Assembly (NCBI GenBank): GCA_037444025.1 | Contig: JBBINE010000007.1 | Span: 1 to 32,999, forward strand | Direction of reading: 5' to 3' | Source: JBBINE01 sp037444025 | GTDB taxonomy: Bacteria; Patescibacteriota; Minisyncoccia; UBA6257; HR35 | Length of the DNA: 32,999 nucleotides | Shown here: in pieces, positions 7,560-15,739 of the stretch | Layout: each line of letters opens with the position of its first letter | Position numbering within the stretch: the stretch's first letter is position 1 | Notes under the pieces: generated by a model | The model's database searches: none | Told to the model about the DNA's origin: nothing | Seen by the model: the letters and a program-made list of their open reading frames with translations, nothing else | Made by a program: the position numbers and the translations under genes

Positions 7560-8021
7560 TTTTTCAATTATTTCTTTTTGATAAGAAACAAGTTTTTCTT
7601 TAGCTGTTTCTAAATCAAAATATTCTCCTTTATCAACTTCTGGAATTTTAATTTTTTTTCCTAAATATTCAATTTTAATTAAATTACTTCTTACTTCAAT
7701 ATTTCCTAAATTTTTTTCTAAAACAAAAACATGCAAAATTTTTGTAGGATTTCTAACTTCTCCTAAATAAAAAATTTTATTTTTATCTTCCTTTAAATCA
7801 ATTCCAGTTTCTTCTTTGAATTCTCTTAACCCCGTATCGAGTAGAATATCGGGACGTACGACGTCCCGATATTTGTTTTGAAATTGATTTGCTACTTCGC
7901 CTTTAGGTATACTCCAAGAGTTTAAGTCTTTATTTTTCCACAAAGGACCCCCTGGATGAACTAAAAAAACTTCTATTTTTTTATTTTTTCTATAAACTAA
8001 AATACCAGAACTTTTTTTCAT
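7524..8021 (-). CDS. Nudix hydrolase with an in-frame insert
   Basis: The N-terminus (SSGILVYRKNKK..VFLVHPGGPLW..WSIPKGE) matches the predicted Nudix hydrolases of the Deinococcus DR_0079-like type, which cleave nucleoside diphosphate derivatives. The second half of the Nudix box, LREFKEETGIDL, is intact with the metal-binding Glu residues. Between PKGEVANQ and LLDTGLREF there are about 14 extra residues (including YRDVVRPDI) that break the normal G-x5-E-x7-REUXEE spacing; they are encoded by a GC-rich perfect palindrome (7845-7873). The box's first Glu has no aligned equivalent; an Asp stands at its position relative to REF. Activity is therefore uncertain, although the frame stays open. 165 residues; convergent with truB. 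Confidence 0.8.
   Translation of the reverse strand: MKKSSGILVYRKNKKIEVFLVHPGGPLWKNKDLNSWSIPKGEVANQFQNKYRDVVRPDILLDTGLREFKEETGIDLKEDKNKIFYLGEVRNPTKILHVFVLEKNLGNIEVRSNLIKIEYLGKKIKIPEVDKGEYFDLETAKEKLVSYQKEIIEKLKSYLEVGKNI
7845..7873. repeat. GC-rich perfect inverted repeat inside the Nudix gene
   Basis: Arms AATATCGGGACGT (7845-7857) and its exact reverse complement (7861-7873) flank a 3-base loop. The arms are much richer in G and C than the surrounding gene, and they code in frame for extra residues within the Nudix box. This resembles the in-frame palindromic elements known from Rickettsia protein genes; kinship with those elements is not implied. No second copy was seen in the window. Confidence 0.8.
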
Positions 8022-8089
8022 TTTTATAAGATTTTAATTTAAAATATTATTAAAATTAAAAACCTTTATAAATAAAATTTTATTCAAAA

Positions 8090-8764
8090 ATGAAAAAGGA
8101 GAATACTAAAAATTTCCCAAAGAAAAACATCAATGAAAGGAAAAAGATATTTAATCTTATCAACAAAACTCTTAAAAAACTATATCCTCAGATAAAGATA
8201 GCCTTAAATTATTCTAATCCCTGGGAACTTTTGGCAGCTACTATACTTTCAGCTCAAACAACGGATAAAAAAGTCAACGAAGTTACTAAAAAACTCTTTA
8301 AAAAATATAAAAGTTTAGATGATTATTTGAAAGTTGATATAAAAGAATTTCAAGAAGATATAAAAAGTATTAATTATTATAAAAATAAGGGTAAATTTAT
8401 TTTAGAAAATGCTAAAATAATTAAAGAAAAATTCAATGGTAAAGTTCCTCGGTCAATGGAAGAAATGCTTCAGCTTAAAGGAGTTGCAAGAAAGACTGCA
8501 AATATTGTTTTAAGTGTTGCTTACAATGTTTTTGAAGGAATTGCAGTTGATACTCATGTTAAAAGGCTTAGTAAACTTTTAGGACTTACAGATGAAATTA
8601 AACCAGAAAAAATAGAAAAAGATCTAATGAAAATTATTCCTCAAGGTCCGGAATGGAGAGATTTTCCCTTAAGGCTAATTCAATATGGAAGAGAATATTG
8701 CCCAGCAAAAAAACATAATCATCAAAATTGCCCTTTAACGAAAATATTGAGTAAGATTAAATAA
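8090..8764 (+). CDS. nth: Endonuclease III, altered iron-sulfur site
   Basis: Endonuclease III excises oxidised pyrimidines and cleaves abasic sites. The helix-hairpin-helix LKGVARKTANIVL contains the catalytic Lys and the following AVDTHVKRLSKLLG the catalytic Asp. The length, 224 residues, is normal (E. coli 211) with a short basic N-terminal extension. The C-terminal [4Fe-4S] site is usually C-x6-C-x2-C-x5-C; here the aligned residues are Cys, His, Cys, Leu (YCPAKKHNHQNCPLTKIL), so at most half the ligands remain and the cluster is probably missing. Cluster-free Nth homologues are known, so activity is still likely. Stop TAA at 8762-8764. No Shine-Dalgarno motif. Confidence 0.9.
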   Translation: MKKENTKNFPKKNINERKKIFNLINKTLKKLYPQIKIALNYSNPWELLAATILSAQTTDKKVNEVTKKLFKKYKSLDDYLKVDIKEFQEDIKSINYYKNKGKFILENAKIIKEKFNGKVPRSMEEMLQLKGVARKTANIVLSVAYNVFEGIAVDTHVKRLSKLLGLTDEIKPEKIEKDLMKIIPQGPEWRDFPLRLIQYGREYCPAKKHNHQNCPLTKILSKIK

Positions 8765-8927
8765 ATAGCATAAAAATATATCATAAGTCATTTACTCTCC
8801 TTAAAATTGTATTAATTTTACTTATAGTTGGTATCTTATTAGCAGTAAAATAAGAATTTATAATAGATTTCTTTCTGAGAAAGAAATTAAAACTCTATAC
8901 AATGTTTATAATAATCTAGCAAAATAG
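8761..8927 (+). pseudogene. Decayed small membrane protein with a pilin-like helix
   Basis: The frame opening at 8761 has no ATG but encodes KSFTLLKIVLILLIVGILLA before TAA 8851-8853. This closely resembles the N-terminal helix of type IV pilins and pseudopilins (consensus near GFTLIELLVVIAIIGILAA), with Gly before the cleavage site replaced by Ser and the conserved Glu-5 by Lys. A frame change at the TAA continues as RIYNRFLSEKEIKTLYNVYNN to TAG 8925-8927. The lack of a start, the lost key residues and the frameshift point to a pseudogene. A generic hydrophobic helix is the alternative. Confidence 0.35.
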
Positions 8928-8936
8928 ATGTAGTTT

Positions 8937-10892
8937 TTATCTTATTTCAGCTTTAAATGATTCTTTTAATGTTTTAGTTATTTTATTTATCTCCTTTTCT
9001 ACTTCTTCATCTTTTAAAGTTTTTTTAGGATTTTGAAAAATAAGCCTTAAAGTAATTGATTTTTTGTGGCTATCTTCTTTAGGGAAGTAAATATCTAATA
9101 ATTCTATGTTTTTGAAATTTAATAATTTTAGTTTTTTAATGTTTTCTATTATATATTTAGTATCCAAGGTTTTGCCAACTAGAAAAGAAATATCCCTTGT
9201 TATTTCTGGATAATCGCCCCAATAAACAAATTCAGAATAAGGTTGATAAAAGTTTATTAATTTTTCAAGATCAATTTCTAAAAAAGCAACACTTAAGTCA
9301 AGATCATATATTGTTTCAATTTTCTGAGAAAAAAGCCCCATTATGCCAATTTTTTCATTTTTTAAAGAAATAGAGCAAGCAATATTGGAAAAATCAAATT
9401 TTTCCTTTTTAAAAACTTGGTTTGTTTTGATATTTAATTTTTTCATTAAATAGTTAAAAACAGATTTTATTTCTTTTAATGTTTCTTCTCTGTTTTTTGA
9501 AGCACAAACAATGGCTAATTTATACTTTTCTTCATTTACTCTTTCAGCTGTTTTGCTAAGGTTAAAAATTTTTATTTCTCTATATCTCTTTTGATTAAAA
9601 GCAATAGCTTTTACAAGATTAGGAAGAAGAGAAAATTGATAATATTTGTAATTTTCGCTTATAGGGTTAGAAAGAAAAATTTTTTCTTTTGCTAATTCAG
9701 CAAAAATTTCCGCATCTTTTTCTCCTATAAAACTATAAAAATAAACTTCAGAAAAATTTAGCTTAATAAGACAATCTTTAAGTAAATAGTTAAATTCTAT
9801 TTTGTTATCAAGATAACTTGGATGAGGTGAATAATTGAATTTTTTAGGTATGTTATCGAAGCCATAAAGTCTACCTATTTCTTCATAAATATCTTCTTCT
9901 GAATTAATATCAAGTCTTTCGTTATCAATTTTTTTAACATAAGAATCTATTTCTTTTTTGCTTAGATCAATACCCAAATATTTTTTTAATCTTTCGTGAT
10001 TAATTTTAGGGATGTTTTTAGAGAAGAAATTAGATTTTTTTATCATAATTTTACCTTTACAAATATCTCCGTCAGCTAACGATTGAATTAAAGAAGAAAT
10101 TCTCTCTAGAGCTTTTAAAGTTCTTTGAGGAATAATTTTTCTTTCAAATCTATAACTTGCTTCAGTAATAAGATTAAGATTTCTAGAGATTTGATATATT
10201 GCTTCAGGATTAAAAATAGCCGCTTCAATAAATATATTTTTAGTATTTAAATCAACTTCAGCAAATTTACTTCCTTTTATTCCTGCTAAAGCTAATATAT
10301 TTTTTTTATCAGTAATCAAAATAGCATTTTGAGGCAATTCATATTCTTTCTTATCTAAGGAAAAAAACTTTTCTCCTCTTTTACTTTCTCGAATAATAAT
10401 TTCTTTAGGTGAGCTATTTTTTACTGAATAAATTTTATCAAGGTCAAAAATATGTAGAGGCGCATTATATTCAATCATAACAAAATTAGCTAAATCTACC
10501 ACCAAATTAACTGAGTTTAAACCATAAAATTCGACAAATTCCTTTAACCAAGGTGGAGAAGGTTTATTTTTTATATTCAATATGACTCTACCAAAATAGA
10601 ATGGTGTTTGAGAAGAACGATTAATAACTTTGACAAGCTGAAAAATATTTTTATTTGTTTCTTTAATTCTTATTTGGGGAGCTATTATTTTATTCTTAGT
10701 TAAAAGAGCGATTTCTTTAGCCATTCCAATCAAACTACCACTATCAGCAAATCTATTTGGTAAAATATCTATATCCAAAACATTTTCTTCAATATTCGTT
10801 TCAAAAGCTTTCATTGTTAAAATTTCAGTAATTTTTTCTTTATCTATTTTTCTTTTTAAATAATTTTGTAAATCTTGAATTCTAAATTTCAT
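8937..10892 (-). CDS. pheT: Phenylalanyl-tRNA synthetase beta subunit, compact form
   Basis: PheT pairs with PheS as the alpha2-beta2 synthetase that charges tRNA-Phe. At 651 residues it is about 140 shorter than usual. The N-terminal B1 piece (to about LTMKAFETNIEEN) joins straight to VLDIDILPNRFADSGSLIGMAKEIA, so the EMAP/OB-fold B2 domain that normally sits between is absent. The B3/B4 editing domain, B5 DNA-binding-like domain, catalytic-like core and the C-terminal ferredoxin-fold anticodon-binding domain (from about YWGDYPEITRDISFLV) are present. The ATG overlaps the end of pheS by 11 bases, ensuring coupled expression. Stop is TAA. Confidence 0.95.
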   Translation of the reverse strand: MKFRIQDLQNYLKRKIDKEKITEILTMKAFETNIEENVLDIDILPNRFADSGSLIGMAKEIALLTKNKIIAPQIRIKETNKNIFQLVKVINRSSQTPFYFGRVILNIKNKPSPPWLKEFVEFYGLNSVNLVVDLANFVMIEYNAPLHIFDLDKIYSVKNSSPKEIIIRESKRGEKFFSLDKKEYELPQNAILITDKKNILALAGIKGSKFAEVDLNTKNIFIEAAIFNPEAIYQISRNLNLITEASYRFERKIIPQRTLKALERISSLIQSLADGDICKGKIMIKKSNFFSKNIPKINHERLKKYLGIDLSKKEIDSYVKKIDNERLDINSEEDIYEEIGRLYGFDNIPKKFNYSPHPSYLDNKIEFNYLLKDCLIKLNFSEVYFYSFIGEKDAEIFAELAKEKIFLSNPISENYKYYQFSLLPNLVKAIAFNQKRYREIKIFNLSKTAERVNEEKYKLAIVCASKNREETLKEIKSVFNYLMKKLNIKTNQVFKKEKFDFSNIACSISLKNEKIGIMGLFSQKIETIYDLDLSVAFLEIDLEKLINFYQPYSEFVYWGDYPEITRDISFLVGKTLDTKYIIENIKKLKLLNFKNIELLDIYFPKEDSHKKSITLRLIFQNPKKTLKDEEVEKEINKITKTLKESFKAEIR

Positions 10893-11889
10893 TGACTCTT
10901 AAATCAAAAGAATGTAAAATTCTTATATCATTAATTTTATATTTAAGCATAATTAATCTTTCAATACCAGTACCAAAAGCATAACCCTGAAATTTATTTT
11001 TATCAATATTGGCTTCTTTTAAAATGAAAGGATGAATCATTCCAGCTCCAGCAACTTCAAGCCAACCTGTTTTTTTACATACTTCGCAACCCTTTTGAGA
11101 ACACAAGATACAGCTTAAATCTATCTCTACGCTTGGTTCAGTAAAGGGAAAATAGGAAGGTCTAAATCTTAATTTTATTTTTTCTTTAAAGTATCTATTA
11201 AAAAATTCTTCAAAAATAAATCTCAAATGAGATAAATTATTTTCTTTACCAACTGAAATACCTTCAAGTTGATGAAATTCAAAATCATGACGAGAATCTG
11301 TAGCCTCAAATCTAAAAACTTTTCCAGGGATAACCCCATTAATTGGTGGTTTATATTTTTTAAGAAAAGGAACTTGAAAAGAAGAAGTATGGGTTCTAAG
11401 TAAATATTTTGGAGGATTTTTCAACCAAATAGTACTCCACATATCACGAGCGGGATGATAAGGAGGAATGTTTAAAGAATCAAAATTTTCATATTCATTA
11501 ACTAATTCTGGACTATCTATAACTATAAAGCCCAATTCTAAGAAAATCTGAATAATTTTTCTCAATTCTTGGGTAATTAAATTTAGAGAGGCTAAGTTTC
11601 TTTTGTATCCAGGATGATAAAAATCAAAGTCAATTTCCGATTCAGTAAAATTTTTCTTTTTTTCCTCAAAGAAAGATATAATTTTACTTTTTACTTGATT
11701 ATACAAAAAACCAATCTTTTTTTTATCTTCTGTATCTAAGTTTTTAAATAAAGAAGGAAAATTAGCTAAGTAACTTTTTCTCCCAAGATATTTTATTCTT
11801 ACTTTCTCTAGTTCATCCAAAGAAGAAATTTGAGATACTTCGTTCTCTATTAAATGTAAAATTTTGTTTAACTCTTCTTCAAAATTCAT
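10882..11889 (-). CDS. pheS: Phenylalanyl-tRNA synthetase alpha subunit
   Basis: The catalytic subunit of PheRS activates phenylalanine and transfers it to tRNA-Phe. The 335-residue protein has an N-terminal coiled coil (about residues 1-85), the start of the class II core with PSLFKNL and HPGYKRN, motif 2 FRFEATDSRHDFEFHQLEG, and motif 3 GYAFGTGIERLIMLKYKI. A Cys cluster CILCSQKGCEVCKKTGW sits before the GAGMIHP segment; this zinc-ribbon-like insert occurs in many PheS proteins. Length is normal. The stop is TAG and lies inside pheT. The start ATG has no Shine-Dalgarno. Confidence 0.95.
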   Translation of the reverse strand: MNFEEELNKILHLIENEVSQISSLDELEKVRIKYLGRKSYLANFPSLFKNLDTEDKKKIGFLYNQVKSKIISFFEEKKKNFTESEIDFDFYHPGYKRNLASLNLITQELRKIIQIFLELGFIVIDSPELVNEYENFDSLNIPPYHPARDMWSTIWLKNPPKYLLRTHTSSFQVPFLKKYKPPINGVIPGKVFRFEATDSRHDFEFHQLEGISVGKENNLSHLRFIFEEFFNRYFKEKIKLRFRPSYFPFTEPSVEIDLSCILCSQKGCEVCKKTGWLEVAGAGMIHPFILKEANIDKNKFQGYAFGTGIERLIMLKYKINDIRILHSFDLRVNEI

Positions 11890-11970
11890 ATTTTAAAAAT
11901 AAAAATATTTTTAATTAAATACTAGAAAAGAAATATTAGATTCTTAATTTTATTTTAATTATATTACAAT

Positions 11971-12009
11971 TTTTATCTTTGGGACTAATTTTAAATTAGA
12001 AAGATAAAA
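11971..12009 (-). terminator. AT-rich hairpin downstream of recR
   Basis: TTTTATCTTT (11971-11980) pairs with AAAGATAAAA (12000-12009), and CTAATTT (11985-11991) pairs with AAATTAG (11993-11999) around a single-base loop, leaving GGGA unpaired. It lies between the end of recR and the start of pheS. The stem is nearly all A-T, so it is a weak terminator at best. Confidence 0.35.
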
Positions 12010-12032
12010 TATTTTACTTTTATAACCTTCTT

Positions 12033-12602
12033 TTAAACGCTTCTTTCAATGTCTCTGGATCCAATTTCACCGCCCAGTGGTATACCACGAGCTAGACGAG
12101 TAAATTTAACCTCAGGATATTTTTTAATAAAAATTTCAATGTATTTTAAAGTTGGTTCTGCTTCTCGAGTATAAGGAAGAGCAATAAGCACTTCGTCTAT
12201 TTTTTTAGATGCTAATCTTTCTTCAAAAATTTTAAATCTTTCTTTTATAAGTGATTTATCTTCGAAGGGTAAAATCAAACCTCCTAGAATAAAATATTTA
12301 CCTTTGAAAATTTTTGTTTCTTCTAGAGTGATAACATCTGTTTCTCTAGCTACGACAGCTATTAATTTATCATCTCTTTTAGGATTTAAACATATAGAAC
12401 ATAATTTTTCTGTAGTGGGAAAAAAGCAATTTTCACAAAAACTAACATTTTCGAATAGTATTTTAAAATTATCTAAAAAAGCTTGTTTGAAATTTTTATC
12501 TTGTCTAACTAACCAAAAAAAAAGTCTTATAGCTTGACGAGTTCCTATTTCAGGAAAAGAATCAAAGAAATCAATTATTTTTTTAAAGAGAGGAATAAGC
12601 AT
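12033..12602 (-). CDS. recR: Recombination mediator RecR
   Basis: RecR works with RecO (and RecF) to load RecA on gapped DNA. The 189-residue protein has the N-terminal helix-hairpin-helix (FPEIGTRQAIRLFFWL), the four-Cys zinc finger (CENC near residue 56, CSIC near residue 68), and a Toprim domain with VVARETDVITLEET and ILGGLILP. The C-terminus ARGIPLGGEIGSRDIERSV ends about ten residues earlier than typical RecR but keeps the GGE signature. Its ATG follows directly on the dnaB stop TAA, so dnaB and recR form one unit. Confidence 0.92.
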   Translation of the reverse strand: MLIPLFKKIIDFFDSFPEIGTRQAIRLFFWLVRQDKNFKQAFLDNFKILFENVSFCENCFFPTTEKLCSICLNPKRDDKLIAVVARETDVITLEETKIFKGKYFILGGLILPFEDKSLIKERFKIFEERLASKKIDEVLIALPYTREAEPTLKYIEIFIKKYPEVKFTRLARGIPLGGEIGSRDIERSV

Positions 12603-13964
12603 TTAATGTAATTCTAATTCTTGAGGTTGTAATTCCAATGAATAGAAAGAAACTGTTTCGTTATCAAAATAAAGATCAACACTACCTATAGGCCCATTTC
12701 TATGTTTAGCGATAATAACATTTACTTGATTAGAAGGCAGGGAAGATTCAGTTTCTTTGGGTCTATGAATAAATAAAACTACATCAGCATCTTGTTCTAA
12801 ACTACCACTTTCTCTAAGATCAGAAAGTTTAGGTATCGAAGAAATTCTTTTTTCTGGTTCTCTTGACAATTGAGAAACAGCCAAAACAGGAACTTCTAAT
12901 TCTCTAGCTAATTCCTTTAAACTTTTAGAAATTTCTGTTACTTCTTGAACTCTACTTTCAAAATTCTTGCTTGTTCTTATAAGTTGTAAATAGTCTATAA
13001 CAATTAATCCTAGTTCTCCTATTTCGTGCTTTAATTTACGAGACATTGTCCTGATTTGAAGATTGTTTAAAGAGGGACTATCGTCTATAAAAAGAGGAGC
13101 TTTTTTAATTCTTTCTCCTGCCTCATATATAAGAGCTAATTCATCAACATCTCCCTCGGAAACTAATCTTCCTGTTCTTAATCTCCAAAGACTAACACCT
13201 GCCTCAGAGGCTAAAATTCTATCAACAATTTGGTCCTTTGACATTTCTAAAGAAAAAATACCTACAGGAATATTTTCTTGAACCGCTAAGTAACGAGCAA
13301 TATTTAAAGCAAAGGCGGTTTTTCCCTGAGAAGGTCGCGAAGCTAAAATAATTAAATCAGATTTTTGCATCCCTCCTAAATAATCATCAAGTTTATTAAA
13401 TCCTGTAGGTATACCTCTAATAGAGACACCTTTTTGTAAATCTTCTATGCGAGCTAAATTTTCGTTAATTATAGAACCTATAGGTAAAAATTCATAAGGA
13501 TAAACTTTTTCAGCTATAGAGAAAATTTTCTTTTCAACTTCATCGATTAATTTTTCGGCATCACTATCCTTATCTTCAACTAAATCTTTTATATTAAGAG
13601 AAAGTTCTAACAGATCTTTTTTAGCTTTTCTTGTTTTAATTAATTTAGCATAATAATTAACATTACTTGTTGTAGGAGATTGATTAATTAAATAAACTAA
13701 ATAACTCATACCCTGAATTTCATCTAGTAATTTTTTTTCTTTTAACCTATTAGTTACAGTTACGAGGTCAATTCCTATCCTTTTTTCAAATAACTCTAAA
13801 ATAGTTTCATAGATAATCTGATTTTCTTTTTTGAGAAAGTCTTCTGGCTTTAAAACTCCGGCAATCTTTAAAATAGCTTCGTCATCAATTAAAAGAGCTC
13901 CTAGAAGCGCTTCTTCAATATCTATTTCCTGGATATTTTCTAAAAATTTTTCCTCAACGTTCAT
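12603..13964 (-). CDS. dnaB: Replicative DNA helicase DnaB
   Basis: DnaB is the hexameric helicase that unwinds the replication fork. The N-terminal domain (IDIEEALLGALLIDDEAILKI..LKPEDFL) binds primase; the C-terminal RecA-like domain begins GIPTGFNKLDDYLGGMQKSDLIILASRPSQGKTAFALN, containing the Walker A loop. Walker B is LIVIDYLQLI, and H4 motif SQLSREPEKR and the arginine-finger region KHRNGPIG follow. No intein or insertion is present; length 453 is normal. Two tRNA-Glu genes lie just upstream on the same strand, the nearer ending 32 bases before this ATG, so the gene may be expressed from the tRNA promoter. Confidence 0.97.
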   Translation of the reverse strand: MNVEEKFLENIQEIDIEEALLGALLIDDEAILKIAGVLKPEDFLKKENQIIYETILELFEKRIGIDLVTVTNRLKEKKLLDEIQGMSYLVYLINQSPTTSNVNYYAKLIKTRKAKKDLLELSLNIKDLVEDKDSDAEKLIDEVEKKIFSIAEKVYPYEFLPIGSIINENLARIEDLQKGVSIRGIPTGFNKLDDYLGGMQKSDLIILASRPSQGKTAFALNIARYLAVQENIPVGIFSLEMSKDQIVDRILASEAGVSLWRLRTGRLVSEGDVDELALIYEAGERIKKAPLFIDDSPSLNNLQIRTMSRKLKHEIGELGLIVIDYLQLIRTSKNFESRVQEVTEISKSLKELARELEVPVLAVSQLSREPEKRISSIPKLSDLRESGSLEQDADVVLFIHRPKETESSLPSNQVNVIIAKHRNGPIGSVDLYFDNETVSFYSLELQPQELELH

Positions 13965-13996
13965 AAGATTATTCTTTTTTTAATTTTTTTAACTTT

Positions 13997-14068
13997 TGCC
14001 CCCAACCGGATTCGAACCGGTATTTTCAGCTTGAGAAACTGATGTCCTGGCCATTAGACGATGGGGGC
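13997..14068 (-). tRNA. tRNA-Glu (anticodon CTC)
   Basis: On the minus strand the acceptor GCCCCCA pairs with TGGGGGC; stem TCAGT/GCTGA encloses loop TTCTCAA (anticodon CTC); T arm ACCGG-TTCGAAT-CCGGT. Discriminator A, no encoded CCA. It follows the other tRNA-Glu by 33 bases and precedes dnaB. Confidence 0.95.
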
Positions 14069-14101
14069 TTTATATTATTTTTTTTATTATTTGAAAGATA
14101 G

Positions 14102-14173
14102 CGGCCCCAACGGGAATTGAACCCGTATTTCCACCTTGAAAGAGTGGTGTCCTGGCCATTAGACGATGGGGCC
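14102..14173 (-). tRNA. tRNA-Glu (anticodon TTC)
   Basis: On the minus strand the acceptor GGCCCCA pairs with TGGGGCC; anticodon stem CCACT/GGTGG encloses CTTTCAA (anticodon TTC); T arm CGGG-TTCAATT-CCCG. Discriminator G, no encoded CCA. Much of its D arm is identical to the neighbouring tRNA-Glu, suggesting an old tandem duplication. Confidence 0.95.
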
Positions 14174-14204
14174 AAGTTTTAAAAGATAAATACCAATCAA
14201 ATTG

Positions 14205-14228
14205 TATCATAAAAATCTTTTTATGATA
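14205..14228. repeat. Perfect 11-bp inverted repeat between tRNA-Glu and aspS
   Basis: TATCATAAAAA and its exact reverse complement flank a two-base loop. A TATAAT (14227-14232) overlaps the right arm and could serve plus-strand transcription toward aspS, while the left side faces the divergent tRNA-Glu genes. A shared promoter or operator region is plausible, but only the symmetry is seen. Confidence 0.45.
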
Positions 14229-14316
14229 TAATTTTATTTATTATATCTTAAAAGGTCAAAGAAACAAAATAGAGATAGTTCAAAATTTTATTTTATTATT
14301 ATTTTATTTTAGCTAA

Positions 14317-15732
14317 ATGAAAAAAATTTTTAATATAGAATGTAAAAGTCTAATCAATAAAAAAGTTAAACTTTATGGTTTTGTAGAAAATATTAGAGAT
14401 CATGGAAAATTAATTTTTTTAGATCTAAGAGATAGATCAGGTTTAGTTCAGTTAGTTATTAGTTTAGAAAATAAATTTTTTGAGATGGTTAAGAATATTA
14501 AAACGGAAAGTGTGATAGCCGTGGAAGGAACAGTAAAAGAAAGACCTGCACATTTAATTAATCCTAATATGGAAACTGGAAAAATAGAAATAGAAATAGA
14601 ATAGATTGAAATTTTATCTTCTGCTAACTTGCTACCTTTTGATGTTACCGAAGATGGTTACCAATTAGATGAGGCTTTGAGGCTTAAGTACCGATATTTA
14701 GATTTAAGGAGAAAACGCTTACAAAAAAATTTAATAAGAAGACATGAATTAATTTTAAAGATAAGAAATTTTTTAGATAACCTTGGTTTTATTGAAGTTG
14801 AAACTCCTATTTTAACTAAATCAACTCCAGAAGGAGCTCGAGATTATGTGGTTCCTAGTAGAATTAATAAAGGTAAATTTTATGCCTTACCTCAATCGCC
14901 ACAACAATACAAACAGCTTTTAATGGTGGCAGGTATAGAAAGATATTTTCAGATAGCTAGATGTTTTAGAGATGAGGATACTAGAGGCGATAGACAGCCG
15001 GAATTTACACAATTAGATATAGAAATAAGCTATATCAGTAGAGATGAGATTCTGAATCTAGTAGAAAGAATGTTAATTGAAATAATTGAAAGTCTTTATC
15101 CTAATTTTAAAATTAGCAAGAAACCGTTTCCAAGAATAAACTATGAAGAAACAATAAAAATATACGGTACTGATAGACCAGATTTAAGAGAAGATAAAAC
15201 AAATCCCTTTGAATTAGCTTTTGCTTTTATAGTTGACTTTCCCATGTTCGAATGGAAAGAGGAAGAAAGAAGATGGGATACAATGCACCATCCATTTACT
15301 CAACCTAAGCTCGCTAACGAAAATAAAGATAAGTTTGAAATCATAAAAGCCATAGAAAAATCGCCTGATATTTTATTAAGTGAACAGTACGATGTTGTTT
15401 TGAATGGATGGGAAATAGGTGGCGGAAGTCTAAGAACAACAGATAGAGATATATTGATAAAAACTTTTGAAGTTTTAGGTCATACAGAGGAAGAAACAAA
15501 AGAAAAATTCGGTCATTTAATTGAAGCTTTTGGTTATGGTGTTCCTCCTCATGGAGGTATTGCTTTTGGCTTAGATAGATTTATGATGGTTTTAGAAAAT
15601 GAACCTAGTATTAGAGAGGTGATAGCTTTTCCTAAAACAGGGGAGGGAAGAGATTTAATGATGAATTCACCTTCTCAAATAGATAAAAAACAATTAGAAG
15701 AATTAGGAGTCGAAATTAAAACTGAAGATTAA
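14317..15732 (+). CDS. aspS: Aspartyl-tRNA synthetase, interrupted by in-frame UAG, no GAD domain
   Basis: AspRS charges tRNA-Asp. Codons 1-95 hold the N-terminal OB-fold anticodon-binding domain (VKLYGFVENIRDHGKLIFLD, then a TGKIEIEIE end). Codon 96 (14602-14604) is TAG, after which the same frame continues at once with IEILSSANLLPFDV and the full class II core: motif 1 GFIEVETPIL, the bacterial motif 2 FRDEDTRGDRQPEFTQ, and motif 3 GIAFGLDRFMMVL. The UAG falls at a linker site where the residue varies; a single change from AAG, GAG or CAG would create it. The bacterial GAD insertion (over 100 residues) is absent: YGTDRPDLRE passes almost directly to FIVDFPMFEW, giving about 471 codons instead of about 590. 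It is either read through, mutated, or a consensus error; TTG 14629 is an unlikely separate start. Confidence 0.85.
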
Positions 15733-15739
15733 TTTCAAA

